Positions 40,351 through 50,005 of a stretch of DNA of 64,000 bases are shown piece by piece; positions within the stretch are counted from its first letter, which is position 1, and each line of letters starts with the position of its first letter. Under the pieces are notes generated by a model. The model saw only the letters and a program-made list of their open reading frames with translations, was not told the DNA's origin and ran no database searches. Source of the stretch: Prorocentrum cordatum (taxonomy: Eukaryota; Sar; Dinophyceae; Prorocentrales; Prorocentraceae); assembly GCA_963575745.1 (NCBI GenBank), contig CAUYUJ010015948.1, forward strand, positions 1,267,181-1,331,180. Direction: 5' to 3'. A program made the translations under genes and the position numbers.

Positions 40351-42148
40351 ACGCTTCTCCACACGCAAGAGCCCGAATGCCCCCTCACGTCAGGGCACCG
40401 TGGGAACGAGTGGACCAAGCATGAGGGAAACGCGTCTCACTCGCTTCGAAGTTCGATTATTATTCGCCCCCCGTTCGTTCGACATGCATCAACCGCGTGC
40501 TTTGAGCTACTTTGTCGGCTGTGTATAACACCCAAAAGGTCTGAAATACGCACAGTCTCACGATTTGGAACCACCAAGCGTGCTACAAGACCCCTTATGC
40601 AAACGATTTTGTAGTTGTTAGCAAGTTGGACAAGTTGCTTGCTGTCTGCATAATGACAATGCAAAGCAAACCTGGACACATAAAAGGAAACCTTTAGAGT
40701 TAAACATGCAAAGCGGCGTTTTACAACCAGATTCTAAGGTTATCTTTAGATTCCACCTGGAAGCGCGGGCTACCTGTACAAATCTACATGAACCTTTACT
40801 ATTCTACAGTTCTGGAGCCTCGGGGTCGCCGGGCTTCGCGCCGCCGCCCGGCCCGCGGTCTGCCGAGGTGGCTTCCGCGACGCCGCCGAAGTGGTGCTCG
40901 GCGAGCTCAGTCCCAGCTGGCGCCTCGACCTGGCGACCTCGGCGGTCATCGCGCCGCGCCTGCGGCTGGCGAAGGCGATGCGGCGCGGGAGTTTCCCTTC
41001 TGGGCGCTGCTTTGATGCCCCAGCGCGTTGTTGTACTAATAGCACTTATATGTACGATGTGTTTGCCTATAAGTGAGTACATGTCGATGTATATGTAGGC
41101 TCATGTGAGCATTGCCTGCGTTGGTACTTGTAGTAGTTGCCAATCAATCAGTATATAGCTGTGCGACAAGCAACACATGATCACACATACAGACACATCC
41201 AATAAACAACATGTGCAACATATGCGCATGTAATGAGACTATATATAAGTAACTTATAACTCACGTTAACTAACTTAACTGCAGGGGGCGCGGGGGGAGG
41301 GGGCCGGGGGCCCAGGGGCCCCGAGGAGGCGGACAACGAAAACAATTGGGGATGGAGGGGGGGCGGGCGGACGAGGGAGGAGGAACGAAGGAATGAGGGA
41401 AGTAAGAGGACGGAGAACGGAGGAGAGAGGAGGGAGGAGGAGGACGGGGGAAGGGGGCGCGGGGGAAGAAAGAGGATGGAAGAAGGGGTGCGCACGCGCA
41501 ACCTGCAGCGGCCAATCCGCTTTGTTGAGCGGCGAATCAGTTTGTTTTTGCGTTTGTTTTCTTTTGTTCCCCTTCTTCTTCTTTTTCTCCTCTTCTTTCC
41601 CCGATCGCCCAGTGCAGCACTGCAATCGAATTGTCGCCAGTGCGAAACCAACCTGTCGCCCTGCGCGGCCCTTCGGGGGCCAGGAGTTCGGTTGTTCCTG
41701 TTCTATTCCACCGAGAGTGCCCGCCGAATGGCGAGCGACTCGCCGACGCAAGCTATGTCGCGAGCAACGCGTAGACTTCGCGTACGCACACGCATGCTGT
41801 AAACGCATTGTCTATGTCACGGATAAGAACGACAGCGCCTGCCGTAAACACGATGCCTTGCCATCTCATTTTTTTGGACACCAGGCAAGGCTGGCCGAGC
41901 GTCTCAATGAGCGGCTGGCTCACAGCCGCAGGCTCGATAAACTCGTTCACTGTAATTTTGCCCATTAATGTCATCACCTTGATTAGCACCTGCTGTATCG
42001 AGCTCTTCTCGGAAGATGTCGCGTCCTGAGCGTGTTCCATAGATTGTTTCACGATCATATTTTTCTTTCGTGCGCAAAACAATCGAGAAATGTGTCATCT
42101 TCTGGGTCTGACACCGCACGCCACTGATAGTGGTGCTTTGGAAGCACG
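40351..42148. other. No supported gene
   Basis: A plus-strand frame at about 40815-41075 (GGFRDAAEVVLGELSPSWRL) could be a coding remnant but has no partner. 41280-41480 is purine-rich on the plus strand. Nothing else recognised. Confidence 0.4.
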
Positions 42149-43660
42149 TCATCGACGCCATGCGCAGCCTTGCGCGCGCCGAGATATCGGCTGACAGCGC
42201 ACCGCATTCCCTCTCTCATCGCGAGCGGCGTCGAGTAGTTTTTTTGCCTCGTTGACCAAGCCCACCACTTCGCACAAACGGAGGTAACTCTGGCGCTCAA
42301 GCGCGACCTCGTGCCCAGGGGCGTGGTCGACAACAAAGAAGCGCATGAAAGGGTATGCGTGCAGCAACTCTGATGCGCCTGCGCGGAAGGCGCCGCCATC
42401 TCTCCACGCTTTCCCCCGATGCCCGTTGAAAAGGTCTGCGAATTGCGCCTTGGGAGCGTCTTGAGCAAGCTGAGCGAAAATCCAGGGGCACGCTCTGCAA
42501 GCGAATGCAGAAGCTTCCCGGTCTCTGCGTTCATGAGCCCACCCGCCAGCCAGGTGCGCGTGCATGCAACCCCGCGGGAGGCAAGAGCTCGGGAATACGT
42601 GGGTCCTGAGGCCAATGTCGGCCAGAACGCCGCTCTGTTTCTGTTTGGTGTTTCCCCGCGTTTTCTCCGCGCCTGCGCAATGCATTCAGAATGTCGTGCG
42701 TTCGCCGCGCGCCCTCGTCTGTCATCGGGTCGAACGACGCAAGGTCCGAGCAAGCTGCGTTCACGAGGTGCGCGCCGTTTTGCCTATCAACCAGCGAATC
42801 AACGCGTCCAGCTTGTTTGTTCTGCTTCGCAACGTTTTTTTTTTGCAAGCTATCGGACAGCGTGCGATGCCAGAAAGGCCCTTGGTGTCGAATAATGTTT
42901 TTGTCGCCGCCTCGTCGCCGACCAACCGACAGAATCTGAAAAAGGGGAGAGAAAAAAAAAAAAAAAAAACATAGCGCGTGCACGCCCGTCCAACGACACG
43001 CTCGCGCAAGCCGCGCGGACGCTGTCGGCGCCGATCAGGAGCGAGCGAAGGAGAGCCCTGGCAGCTGCAGGAAATCCCCCCTGCAACTCTTTGGCCACGG
43101 TGGCGCGCAGTACAGCAACAGGTAACCATGCTTCTTCATACCTCAGGTAGCGCCCCATTTCTAGTATGCCAATGCACCAGCACTGGTTTTCCGCTTGTTG
43201 TTTCAAACCAAAGGCGCCGCCGGGAACCACGTCGTCTACGTAGAGCGCCACGCGCCATGGCCTGTCAATGCTATTTGGCACCCTCGTCATTGCATTCCGG
43301 AACTCAGACCTGAAGCCCTCGGAAGGCATCTCGGAAGGAGGAGCTGGCACTTGGCTATGACCCAATCAAATGGATCCCCCACGCTCCTCGGCACCTGCAG
43401 CGAAACGGGCAAGTCCGCCGTAAAGTCATCAACGCATTGTTGCACTTCTCGCCGAGATGTCGCTGCGCTCTGGCCCAATGTATTCAAAGCAATCGTCACG
43501 TCCACTTCGCTGAAGGTCCGCCTGCTGAGCAAATCGAGAATATTCCGACGTTTCGCAGCAGGGGTCTCCGCAAACGGTTTCTCGCACGGGGGGCGGCCAC
43601 CGACCGCTCGAGGCTGAAAATGGCTGATGGCTGCGTATACAAACAAATAGCGAGGCACAG
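42149..43660 (-). pseudogene. Dinoflagellate-expanded protein, multiply frameshifted
   Basis: Segments in order on the minus strand: NILDLLSRRTFSEVDVTIAL and GDPFDWVIAKCQ (43560-43340); a one-base shift near 43320; MPSEGFRSEFRNAM, RPWRVALYVDDVVPGGAFGL and YEEAWLPVAVLRATVAKELQ; a candidate 50-nt GC-AG intron (42936-42985); FCRLVGDEAATKTLFDTKGL; FDPMTDEGARRTHDILNALR; a shift; LAGGLMNAETGKLLHSLAER; a shift; then YLRLCEVVGLVNEAKKLLDA to a stop at 42149. The order YxDDVVPGG, WLPVAVLR, KGLSG, DPMTDE and GGLMN matches a family I associate with dinoflagellate genomes; this was not searched. YVDD here is not in an RT context. At least three frameshifts indicate decay. Confidence 0.55.
42936..42985 (-). 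other. Candidate 50-nt GC-AG intron
   Basis: Starts GCGTGCACG, ends CCCCTTTTTCAG, with an uninterrupted run of about 19 T in the middle. Splicing joins LDG to FCRLVGDEAA in phase. Confidence 0.5.
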
Positions 43661-43689
43661 CGCATGAAACGGCTACGTGATACAGCATA

Positions 43690-43880
43690 TGCGATCTAAT
43701 CGCACACCGATCGAAACGCCTAATCTATATGCGAAGCCGTGCGTGGGCGCATGCACGCACGCGCCACGCACAACGCGAAGCAACACACCATCCGATAACA
43801 TGCGACACGAACAGAACACATAGAACAAACGCCGATCACATCCGATAGCATCCGGTAATGCCCGATAACCATGGGCAGCG
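43690..43880 (+). repeat. Sparse CCGATAAC-type repeats
   Basis: CCGATAAC, CCGATCAC, CCGATAGC, CCGGTAAT and CCGATAAC recur in about 100 bp, upstream of the mini-hairpins at 43994. The same pairing recurs at 46560-46983. Confidence 0.55.
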
Positions 43881-43993
43881 CCGTCCAAACCGAGAACATA
43901 CATGCGCGCACGCAGCGCCACGTACGACGTGCAATTAGGAAGCAATGAACGCACGCTCGCATGTCACATGCTGGCCATAGAGGGTGACCCGCT

Positions 43994-44043
43994 AGCGGAT
44001 GACCCGCTGCTTGCACGCGTTCCCACGTGGCGGCTGATCCGCT
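43994..44043. repeat. GCGG/CCGC mini-hairpins (two)
   Basis: AGCGG-ATGAC-CCGCT at 43994-44008 and GGCGG-CTGAT-CCGCT at 44029-44043 (outer G-T pair). Members of the family detailed at 51567-51898. Confidence 0.75.
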
Positions 44044-44224
44044 GCGTGCGTTCAGCATTTTTTTCTTCCGCAAGTGCTGCTGCGTTGTAGAATTCGCTCT
44101 GGGAAGCTTGTGTTATCTCACGCGCAGCGCGCCTATAGCTCACAATCCCTCGCACTACCCACGTAGTAGCAAACTGCAAGGCGAGGCGGGCACGGGCAAA
44201 ATCCACGGTTGCTCACCGCGCGTC

Positions 44225-44949
44225 TTAGCCAGAGATGTGCACACCCCACGCCTCGAGAAAGCAAACGCCAAGTTGAAGCCAATGCGACCTACCCCGAAAG
44301 TCTTGAGACGCAGGCCCACAACCAACGGCTAAGCAAAACCGGTCGCCATTCACTCGGCCGCGCACGTTGCTCTTCGCCGTCGCCAGCAGCTTGGCGAGGG
44401 GCGCGGCGGCTTCGAGCGCCTCTTTGATAATGTCACCCACCTGCTCCACAGAGAACGTCACAGTACCCTGGCCCCTCTCGGCGTGGAGCTTGGTGGTCTG
44501 AGCGTGGACCTTCTGCAGCTCCTTGAGCTTGTCTTTGGCTGGCTGGATGCCGTACTTCGGGACGTGGATCGCCATCTTGTCACCCAGATCGCGTTGGGGG
44601 GAGATCCTCGGCCTCTCGATCTTCGGCAGGACGCGCTTCGCAAGGGAATGTTCTTCTTGGTGAGCTTCGCTTTCGCCTGCTCTGCCTTCTTCTCCTCGGG
44701 CCCCCGCCGCTTGGAAGACCTGGCCAGGCCCTCAGAAGCCGAACGCGAGATCGGCCGCTTCTTGCTCTTCTTGTCCTTCTTACCCCTGGAACGCTTGTCC
44801 TGCTTCTCATTCTTGTCGCGCTTGTCCTTCTTGTCACGCTTGGACTCATCATGCTTATCCTTCTTGCCCTTGGACGCTGACCCGCTGCTCGCGCAAGACC
44901 CCGCTGCCGAGGGGGGCGCCGCCTTCGATTTCTTGGCCGTGGACTTCAT
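44225..44949 (-). pseudogene. Lysine-rich hypothetical protein with one frameshift
   Basis: ATG at 44949; the sequence is dominated by Lys/Asp/Arg/Ser (SKGKKDKHDESKRDKKDKRD), compatible with a disordered nuclear protein. The frame runs to about LTKKNIP. A one-base change near 44650 gives RVLPKIERPRISPQRDLGDK, MAIHVPKYGIQPAKDKLKEL and VGDIIKEALEAAAPLAKLLA. Directly upstream, overlapping by four bases, is the zinc-ribbon ORF. The function cannot be inferred. Confidence 0.5.
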
Positions 44950-45428
44950 TCAGTGCGTCGGCCTCCGCGCGAGCGAGTTGCTCGATCGATGGTCTTGGAG
45001 AACACCGACCTACTGTCCACGCGGTAGCAGGTTCCGATCACTTTGTGCTGCTCGGCGCCCTTGCACTTCTCCTCGATGGCCTTCGCGCCGAAGCCGCGAG
45101 TCTTGTAGACTGACAGCGGCAGGTGCTCGCCGCCCGACCGGGCGACCTCCTGCTCGATCCTACTCTTCGTCAACGTCTGGGCGAACAGCAACTCGAGATG
45201 GCCCTTGCATGCCTTCTCCTTGGCCTCCTTCCAGAAACGCTCTTGCGCGGATGGGCCCAACTTCTTGAAGCTGGGCGGCGGCCGCGCGCCGAGCAAGCGG
45301 GGCAGTTGCGCCCCACGCGTGTTGCACTTGTCGCACTTCAATGATCCACTAGCTTTCCCCATGACGGGCGCCCTCAGCACGTTCACCTCGCACTTGCAAC
45401 GGTAGCACGTCGGGGCCTTCCTCGGGAT
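44946..45428 (-). CDS. Putative zinc-ribbon protein of a dinoflagellate-repeated family
   Basis: The frame begins after an in-frame TAG (45429-45431) as IPRKAPTCYRCKCEVNVLRA, then SGSLKCDKCNTRGAQLPRLL. The CYRC and CDKC pairs suggest one zinc site. A charged region follows with LTKSRIEQEVARSGGEHLPL, SVYKTRGFGAKAIEEKC and KVIGTCYRVDSRSVFSKTI. A four-base duplication (ATCGATCGAG) near 44995 may shift the C-terminus, since another frame reads IEQLARAEADALNEV there. Upstream, the same frame is open as an Ala-rich leader (45432-45731). CTTAG just before IPRK could be a splice acceptor rather than a stop. Function unknown; nucleic-acid binding is possible. Confidence 0.55.
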   Translation of the reverse strand: MPRKAPTCYRCKCEVNVLRAPVMGKASGSLKCDKCNTRGAQLPRLLGARPPPSFKKLGPSAQERFWKEAKEKACKGHLELLFAQTLTKSRIEQEVARSGGEHLPLSVYKTRGFGAKAIEEKCKGAEQHKVIGTCYRVDSRSVFSKTIDRATRSRGGRRTE

Positions 45429-45431
45429 CTA

Positions 45432-45731
45432 AGGCGCCAGGTCGACGAAGTCCACCGTTTCGCGAGCGGGCCCTGGCGGCGGCGTGACCGCCTGCGCTGC
45501 CACCTCCTGGGCGCCCTCCGCCGCCGCCGCCGCCGCCACCTCTGGCTCTCCCGGAACGCCCTCCAGCGCGGCAGCCGCCACGTCGAGCGCCCCGTTGCCA
45601 GCCTCGGCCGCGGGCCCCCATGAGCCCAGCGCGCGCGATGGTATCGGATTTCGCATGCAAAATCCGAAGCCAGTGCGATCGGCAGCTTTTCTGAAATAAA
45701 TATGGTTCATCATACCGAAGGGATGGCACAC
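45432..45731 (-). CDS. Ala-rich leader in frame with the zinc-ribbon ORF
   Basis: Reads MCHPFGMMNHIYFRKAADRT, then Ala/Gly/Pro/Glu-rich sequence to PARETVDFVDLAP and TAG. It shares the frame of the zinc-ribbon ORF. Either an N-terminal part with a nonsense change or an unrelated exon. Low-complexity composition makes the call uncertain. Confidence 0.35.
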
Positions 45732-45930
45732 GCCCCTGCCGTATCAATAGCATAGCCAGAAAACTAGGGCTGGGATTTTTGGTCGGCCTGTTTGGGATGT
45801 TTGGCCCAAGTGCATGCCAACACAAACCAGAAACAAAAAACGCGAACCCTACGGCACTCGGCCCTTGTGGGGCCCTTCTGGGGCGCAAGCCTCCGACGGG
45901 TCCTGCACCTCGGCCGTGCCGAACTCGCTG

Positions 45931-46311
45931 CTATGGAAGTCGCTCAAGTTGCCCGCGCCCCCATGGGCGCGCCAGGCTGATCGTCGGCGCAGCCAAGGTG
46001 TCGGAGATGAGTGAGGCGCCGTCCGGCGTGGCCGGCGCGCGGGTGAGTGGCCTGCTAAACTTCGCCCAGTAGGCTAGGTTCGCTTTGGTCGGTGGCCCCA
46101 TGGGCACGGCGCCCGCCTTCGCCTTGGGAACCGCCTTGCCTAGCGCCGCCTTGGGCACTGCCGTCTTGCTCTTCGGCAGGAGGCTGGCAATCGCCTTCGC
46201 CTTGCTCTTCTGCGGCGCCGTCGCCTTGGGCTTCGGGGGCGCCGCGGGGCATGGCGCCTTCGTCGTCGACCCCGCTGGGCATGGCGCCGCCAACTTCGAC
46301 GTCGCCACCAT
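45931..46311 (-). CDS. Hypothetical Ala/Pro/Lys-rich protein
   Basis: ATG at 46311 opens MVATSKLAAPCPAGSTTKAP, then Lys/Ala/Pro-rich histone-tail-like sequence, then ANLAYWAKFSRPLTRAPATP and a TGA at 45931. LAYWAKFSRPLT is the only non-repetitive motif. It lies in the same orientation as its neighbours. Probably disordered; function unknown. The long opposite-strand ORF is a mirror of the repeats. Confidence 0.4.
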   Translation of the reverse strand: MVATSKLAAPCPAGSTTKAPCPAAPPKPKATAPQKSKAKAIASLLPKSKTAVPKAALGKAVPKAKAGAVPMGPPTKANLAYWAKFSRPLTRAPATPDGASLISDTLAAPTISLARPWGRGQLERLP

Positions 46312-46559
46312 CGGCGCGGCGGCGCAGCGGAGCGCCGCGGAGAGCGCGACCTCGAACAGGCAATGGCTGCAGATCCGAAGGGTGTAGACGAGAGCAGATG
46401 GAGGAGACGCGCGCCTCATATGATACGCGCGCCTCAGATGGAGGAGCTGCGGGGGGGAGGCGCGCGCACCGCGGGAAGGGGCATGGGGGGGGGGAAGGAG
46501 GGCGGAGGGGGGAGGTATGATTATGGGGGCTTCACATATCGCATGGCGTGCATGTACCA

Positions 46560-46885
46560 TCGGAAACCACCGACACCATCCGATAACAACCGATAGCAAC
46601 CGATAGCAACCGATAACACCAGATAACATCCCGATAACCGTTATCATGCGTGCCGATAACACCCGACAACGCCCGATAACACGCGCCGATACCATTCGAT
46701 CGCGCTTTTATTTCCGTTATTGTCACCTCCGATAACCGTGATTTTCGTTATCGGCGTTATCGTGGTGTTATCGGCGCTGTTCGGCGTCGCCGATAACGTA
46801 GCGTTATCGGTGGTATCGGCGGCGCCGATAGCAGCGTTATCGAGCCGCTATCGGGTGTTATCGGTTGTTGCCGGTCGTTATCGGC
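46560..46885. repeat. CCGATAAC array that flips to GTTATCGG
   Basis: From about 46570 to 46735 the plus strand repeats CCGATAAC/CCGATAGC. From about 46740 to 46880 it repeats the reverse complement (GTTATCGG, GCTATCGG). The two arms form a long imperfect inverted repeat about an AT-rich centre near 46705. Confidence 0.85.
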
Positions 46886-46930
46886 CGATGCTGTGTTTGG
46901 CCTTAGCGCGAAGCGGATGATGCACCGAGT

Positions 46931-46983
46931 AGCGGGTGATCCGCTGAGTAGCGGGTGCTCCGCTGAGTAGCGGATGAACCGCT
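46931..46983 (+). repeat. GCGG/CCGC mini-hairpins (three in tandem)
   Basis: AGCGG-GTGAT-CCGCT (46931), AGCGG-GTGCT-CCGCT (46950) and AGCGG-ATGAA-CCGCT (46969), spaced exactly 19 bp and separated by GAGT. Confidence 0.85.
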
Positions 46984-47111
46984 CGACAACGATATCTGAT
47001 GTTTTTGTTGCGCGGACCTCGAGAAGGCGTCGCTGGTGAGTCTAGCTGGGCTCCGTGGTCGGCGCCTAGAGCAACCGAGAGCAGCGCTCGCAGCGGGCTC
47101 GCAGCGGGCTC

Positions 47112-47674
47112 TCAGCTGAGGCTGATGCACTGGGGCTGGACGTACGACTCGATCACCCCAACGCACTGCTGGATGCAAGTGACCTCCTCGTTGGACGCCC
47201 CCGTCGCTCTGGCGCGCAAGTTCGACGCGCTCTCAGCTGAGACCTTGGCGCGCTTCAACGAGTCGACGCAGGCGCGCGCCTGCATCTCCGAGAGGGTGAT
47301 CACACTCGCGCCAGCGCCCGATGCACCTGACTGGCGCGACCCCCAGCTCTGGATCGTCTTCGTCTCGGCCTTGCGCTTCTTGGAGGCCCCCCCCCACTTG
47401 TTGCGGTCATCCATCCAGTCCTTTTGTTGACCTCCCAGCTCTCTATCTTCTCGTTGTCCACTGCGAGCTCGGCTTCGTGGCGTGGAAGTTCGTGGTGCGG
47501 TGACGTCTGTAAGTGGTTGATCACCGCCTCCAGTGCGTCCTCCCACGTCTCGCACTTCTTGATGTACGGGTCGCGCTTGGTGCATTGCGAGCCCATGCAG
47601 CACTTCCCAGCCCGCGCTGTCCACGTCGGGCTCTCGTCAGCTCCAACGGAGGCGTCGGCGCCCGCGGCCGACAT
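47112..47674 (-). pseudogene. Dinoflagellate-family hypothetical protein with CC..C motif, one frameshift
   Basis: ATG at 47674 (MSAAGADASVGADESPTWTA), then GKCCMGSQCTKRDPYIKKCE (Cys-rich), TWEDALEAVINHLQTSPHHE and EVNKRTGWM. A one-base change near 47415 (C8 run at 47387-47394 nearby) continues DRNKWGGASKKRKAETKTIQ, LKRAKVSAESASNLRARATG and SYVQPQCISLS, then TGA at 47112. The ESPTW...CC...C start and LKRAKVSAESA end fit a repeated dinoflagellate protein family of unknown role (from memory, not searched). Restored length would be about 187 residues. Confidence 0.55.
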
Positions 47675-47967
47675 GGCAGCACGAGGGGCGGCGAATAACC
47701 AGCTGCCAAAGAGCTCGAGCCGCAAATGCCTATGATGCAGACATTCACTACGGACGGGTCGCACCATGACCGACACGACGCCCATCGACGAAACGAACGG
47801 TAACGTAACACGTTGCAGAACATGCAATATTATATGACTAACTTCGCAACTGCGCGCTCAAAAAAATTGAGGCAACACATAGCCGCAAACACCCGACATC
47901 AAACTCTGCACACGCGCACGCGCGACACGTGACTACGAACGCGGTGCAAGTGCACGCACGACGCAGA

Positions 47968-48044
47968 GGCGGATAATCCGTTGAGGTTGAGCCAGTAGCG
48001 GTTGAGCCGCTAAGGAAGGAGGAGCCATTAGCGGTTGCGCCGCT
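47968..48044 (+). repeat. GCGG/CCGC mini-hairpins (three)
   Basis: GGCGG-ATAAT-CCGTT (47968, two G-T pairs), TAGCGG-TTGAG-CCGCTA (47996, 6-bp stem) and AGCGG-TTGCG-CCGCT (48030). GAGGAAGGAGGAGC flanks the last two. They start 58 bp past the stop of the next minus-strand ORF. Confidence 0.8.
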
Positions 48045-48101
48045 GAGGAAGGAGGAGCGTTTTTGCCCGGGGGCGCAGCGGGGACGCGCCTCCTTCGACA
48101 A

Positions 48102-49230
48102 TCACAGAGCGCGGGCTGCCTGCAACGCCCTCTTCTTCGAGGGGCGCGTCAGCGATGGCGTCCGCGGCGCCGGGCGCGAATGCTTGGGCAGGGGCGTGAC
48201 GAAGCCCTTGCCCTTGTCCGGCCCCTTGTCCGCCCCCTTCGTGCCAGCGCCGCTGGCGGCGCCATCGAAGTCCTTGCCCTTGTCCTTGCCCTCGTCGCCC
48301 TTGGCGCCCTTGGCCGAGCTCTTGCCCTTGGCGCCCTTGTCCGAGCTCTTGCCCATCACGGTGTCGACGTAGAAACCCCTGGCCTTCATGGCGCCTTGCT
48401 GGAAGTTCCTTGCGGCGCTGTGCGTGGCATCGCCGCCCTTGCCATAGGGGCGCGCGGGCATCCTGGGCGGCGCCGCGACAGGCGCGGCTTGGATCTTCGG
48501 CGGCACAGCGCGCGGAGGCGCGGCCTTGCTCTTGCCCTTGCTGGTGGCCTTGCCCGAGCCCTTGCCTGCAGCGGCCTTCGCGCGTGCGCGATCGGCAGCG
48601 CCCTCCAGAAACGCCTGCTTGCCTTTTCGCCTTGCCGAATTTAGCCTGGAATGCCTCCAGCCGCACGCGCTGGCCACCGCTGTTGCCCCACTGCCCTGTC
48701 TTCTCCCTCCAGCGCTGGCCCCTCCACTGAGCGGGCCCCCCACGCCTTGGCCAGGCGGGCCCCGCTCCTTGAACTTCTCGTGGGCCTGAAATTCGAAGAT
48801 CAGCTTTCTCTCGACATCGACGACGGCGGCGTCGCCCCAGTCGATGGATAGCGGGTCCATCACCATGAGCAGAGCAATCCGAACGAACTCGGGATCCGTG
48901 ATCATCAGCTCGTCAACGCGGCCATCATGCGCAGTCTCGTCCATCGCGGCTGCCCCCTCGACGATGTCGACGGGCGCCCCGACGTCGTCGGCTCCGGCAC
49001 GGAGTGCACTCGGTTCCGTTGGGCTACCATCGGGACCCGCTGGGTTACCATCGGGCTCCACGTGTCCAGATCTCCGGAGCGATTTCCTGAGGCAGTCGAT
49101 GACATACCTCCTTTCATCGCTCATTTGATCGAACACATCGTCGGCCTCCTCGACGAAGCTCTGGAGGTTTTCGAAGGCAGACCGCGGGGCCTCTATCGCG
49201 ATGCCCGCTGGGAGCGGGGGGGAAGGGGGG
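48102..49230 (-). CDS. Hypothetical protein with acidic N-terminus and Lys/Gly/Ala tail
   Basis: The frame is open upstream of the ATG at 49124 to about 49230 (SAFENLQSFVEEADDVFDQM). Then SDERRYVIDCLRKSLRRSGH, a Pro/Gly/Asp-rich linker, DPEFVRIALLMVMDPLSIDW, RKLIFEFQAHEKFKERGP, and a long Gly/Lys/Ala-rich tail ending PSKKRALQAARAL. From about 48730 to 48600 another frame gives RLEAFQAKFGKAKRQAGV, so a pair of one-base shifts may exist. Probably a disordered basic protein; no enzyme motif. Same orientation as the neighbours. Confidence 0.5.
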
Positions 49231-50005
49231 GGGCTGGCGCCCGCTGGGCGCTCGCTGCGCCTGCTTCAGGATCCATGGCCGCAGATAGACGCATCGACTG
49301 GCAGCGGCATTCGCAGGAGGCAGACCACCCCCCCTCCCAAGTGCAGACACCAGACCAAGTCGAACTCGATCACGCATGACAACCACGCGCAACACGCGCG
49401 CAAAGATCGATCAACGTGCAACTCATCATCCGCCTCCTTCCTGCTCCACCTCCCCCCCATCATCCTCCCCCATGTGCCTCCGCCGCCCGCCCTCGCCCCC
49501 CCCGCCCGCTCCGCCGCCCCCCCCCCCCGCCCTCCGAGACGCCCCGTTGATCTATCGGAGCCGACCCGGACAATCGCGCGATTCAAGCTCCATCCTCCGA
49601 GACGCCCGAATCCATCGGGGCGCATCCGAGGCGTCGCGCCGATCGCGCCACCTCCTTCGACGAAGGCAAGAGCGCGCGCAAGACGGCGCGCGCGCGCAAA
49701 CCAACAACGCCATGCACGCGCGTTGGCGGATTACCCGCGTCGGCGGCTAATCCGCCGAAAAGGAGGGGAGGAGAAAGGAGCACCGCACGACGCAGCATGC
49801 ATGGTCAGCGCCATCCTCGCGCCAGCGCCGTTGATCGCCCTGCGGGCTGGCAGGGGCGAGCGCGCGACCCCCATCAGATCGAATCTACGCGTCGAAGAGA
49901 GACGCGCCATCTCTCCCAATCAGAACAATACTAAAATACGAAAATGCTGCGCAGGCTCGCCCGCGAGCCTTCGCCACGCGCCAGCGACGGCCTTCAGCCC
50001 CCCGG
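49231..50005. other. Spacer with mini-hairpins
   Basis: C/G-rich low-complexity sequence. Two mini-hairpins lie at 49726-49757. No supported gene. Confidence 0.5.
49726..49757 (+). repeat. GCGG/CCGC mini-hairpins (two)
   Basis: GCGG-ATTAC-CCGC at 49726-49738 and CGGCGG-CTAAT-CCGCCG at 49741-49757 (6-bp stem). Confidence 0.75.

Noticed and set aside
43195-43260. YVDD in the 42-43-kb pseudogene as an RT active site
   Set aside because: Context (RPWRVALYVDDVVPGGAFGL) lacks RT palm motifs and fits a different dinoflagellate family.
43607-43630. Possible third relict spliced leader (CAGCCATTTTCAGCCTCGAG) near the 5' end of the 42-43-kb pseudogene
   Set aside because: Only AGCCATTTT is contiguous; the rest needs gaps. 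Too weak to call.
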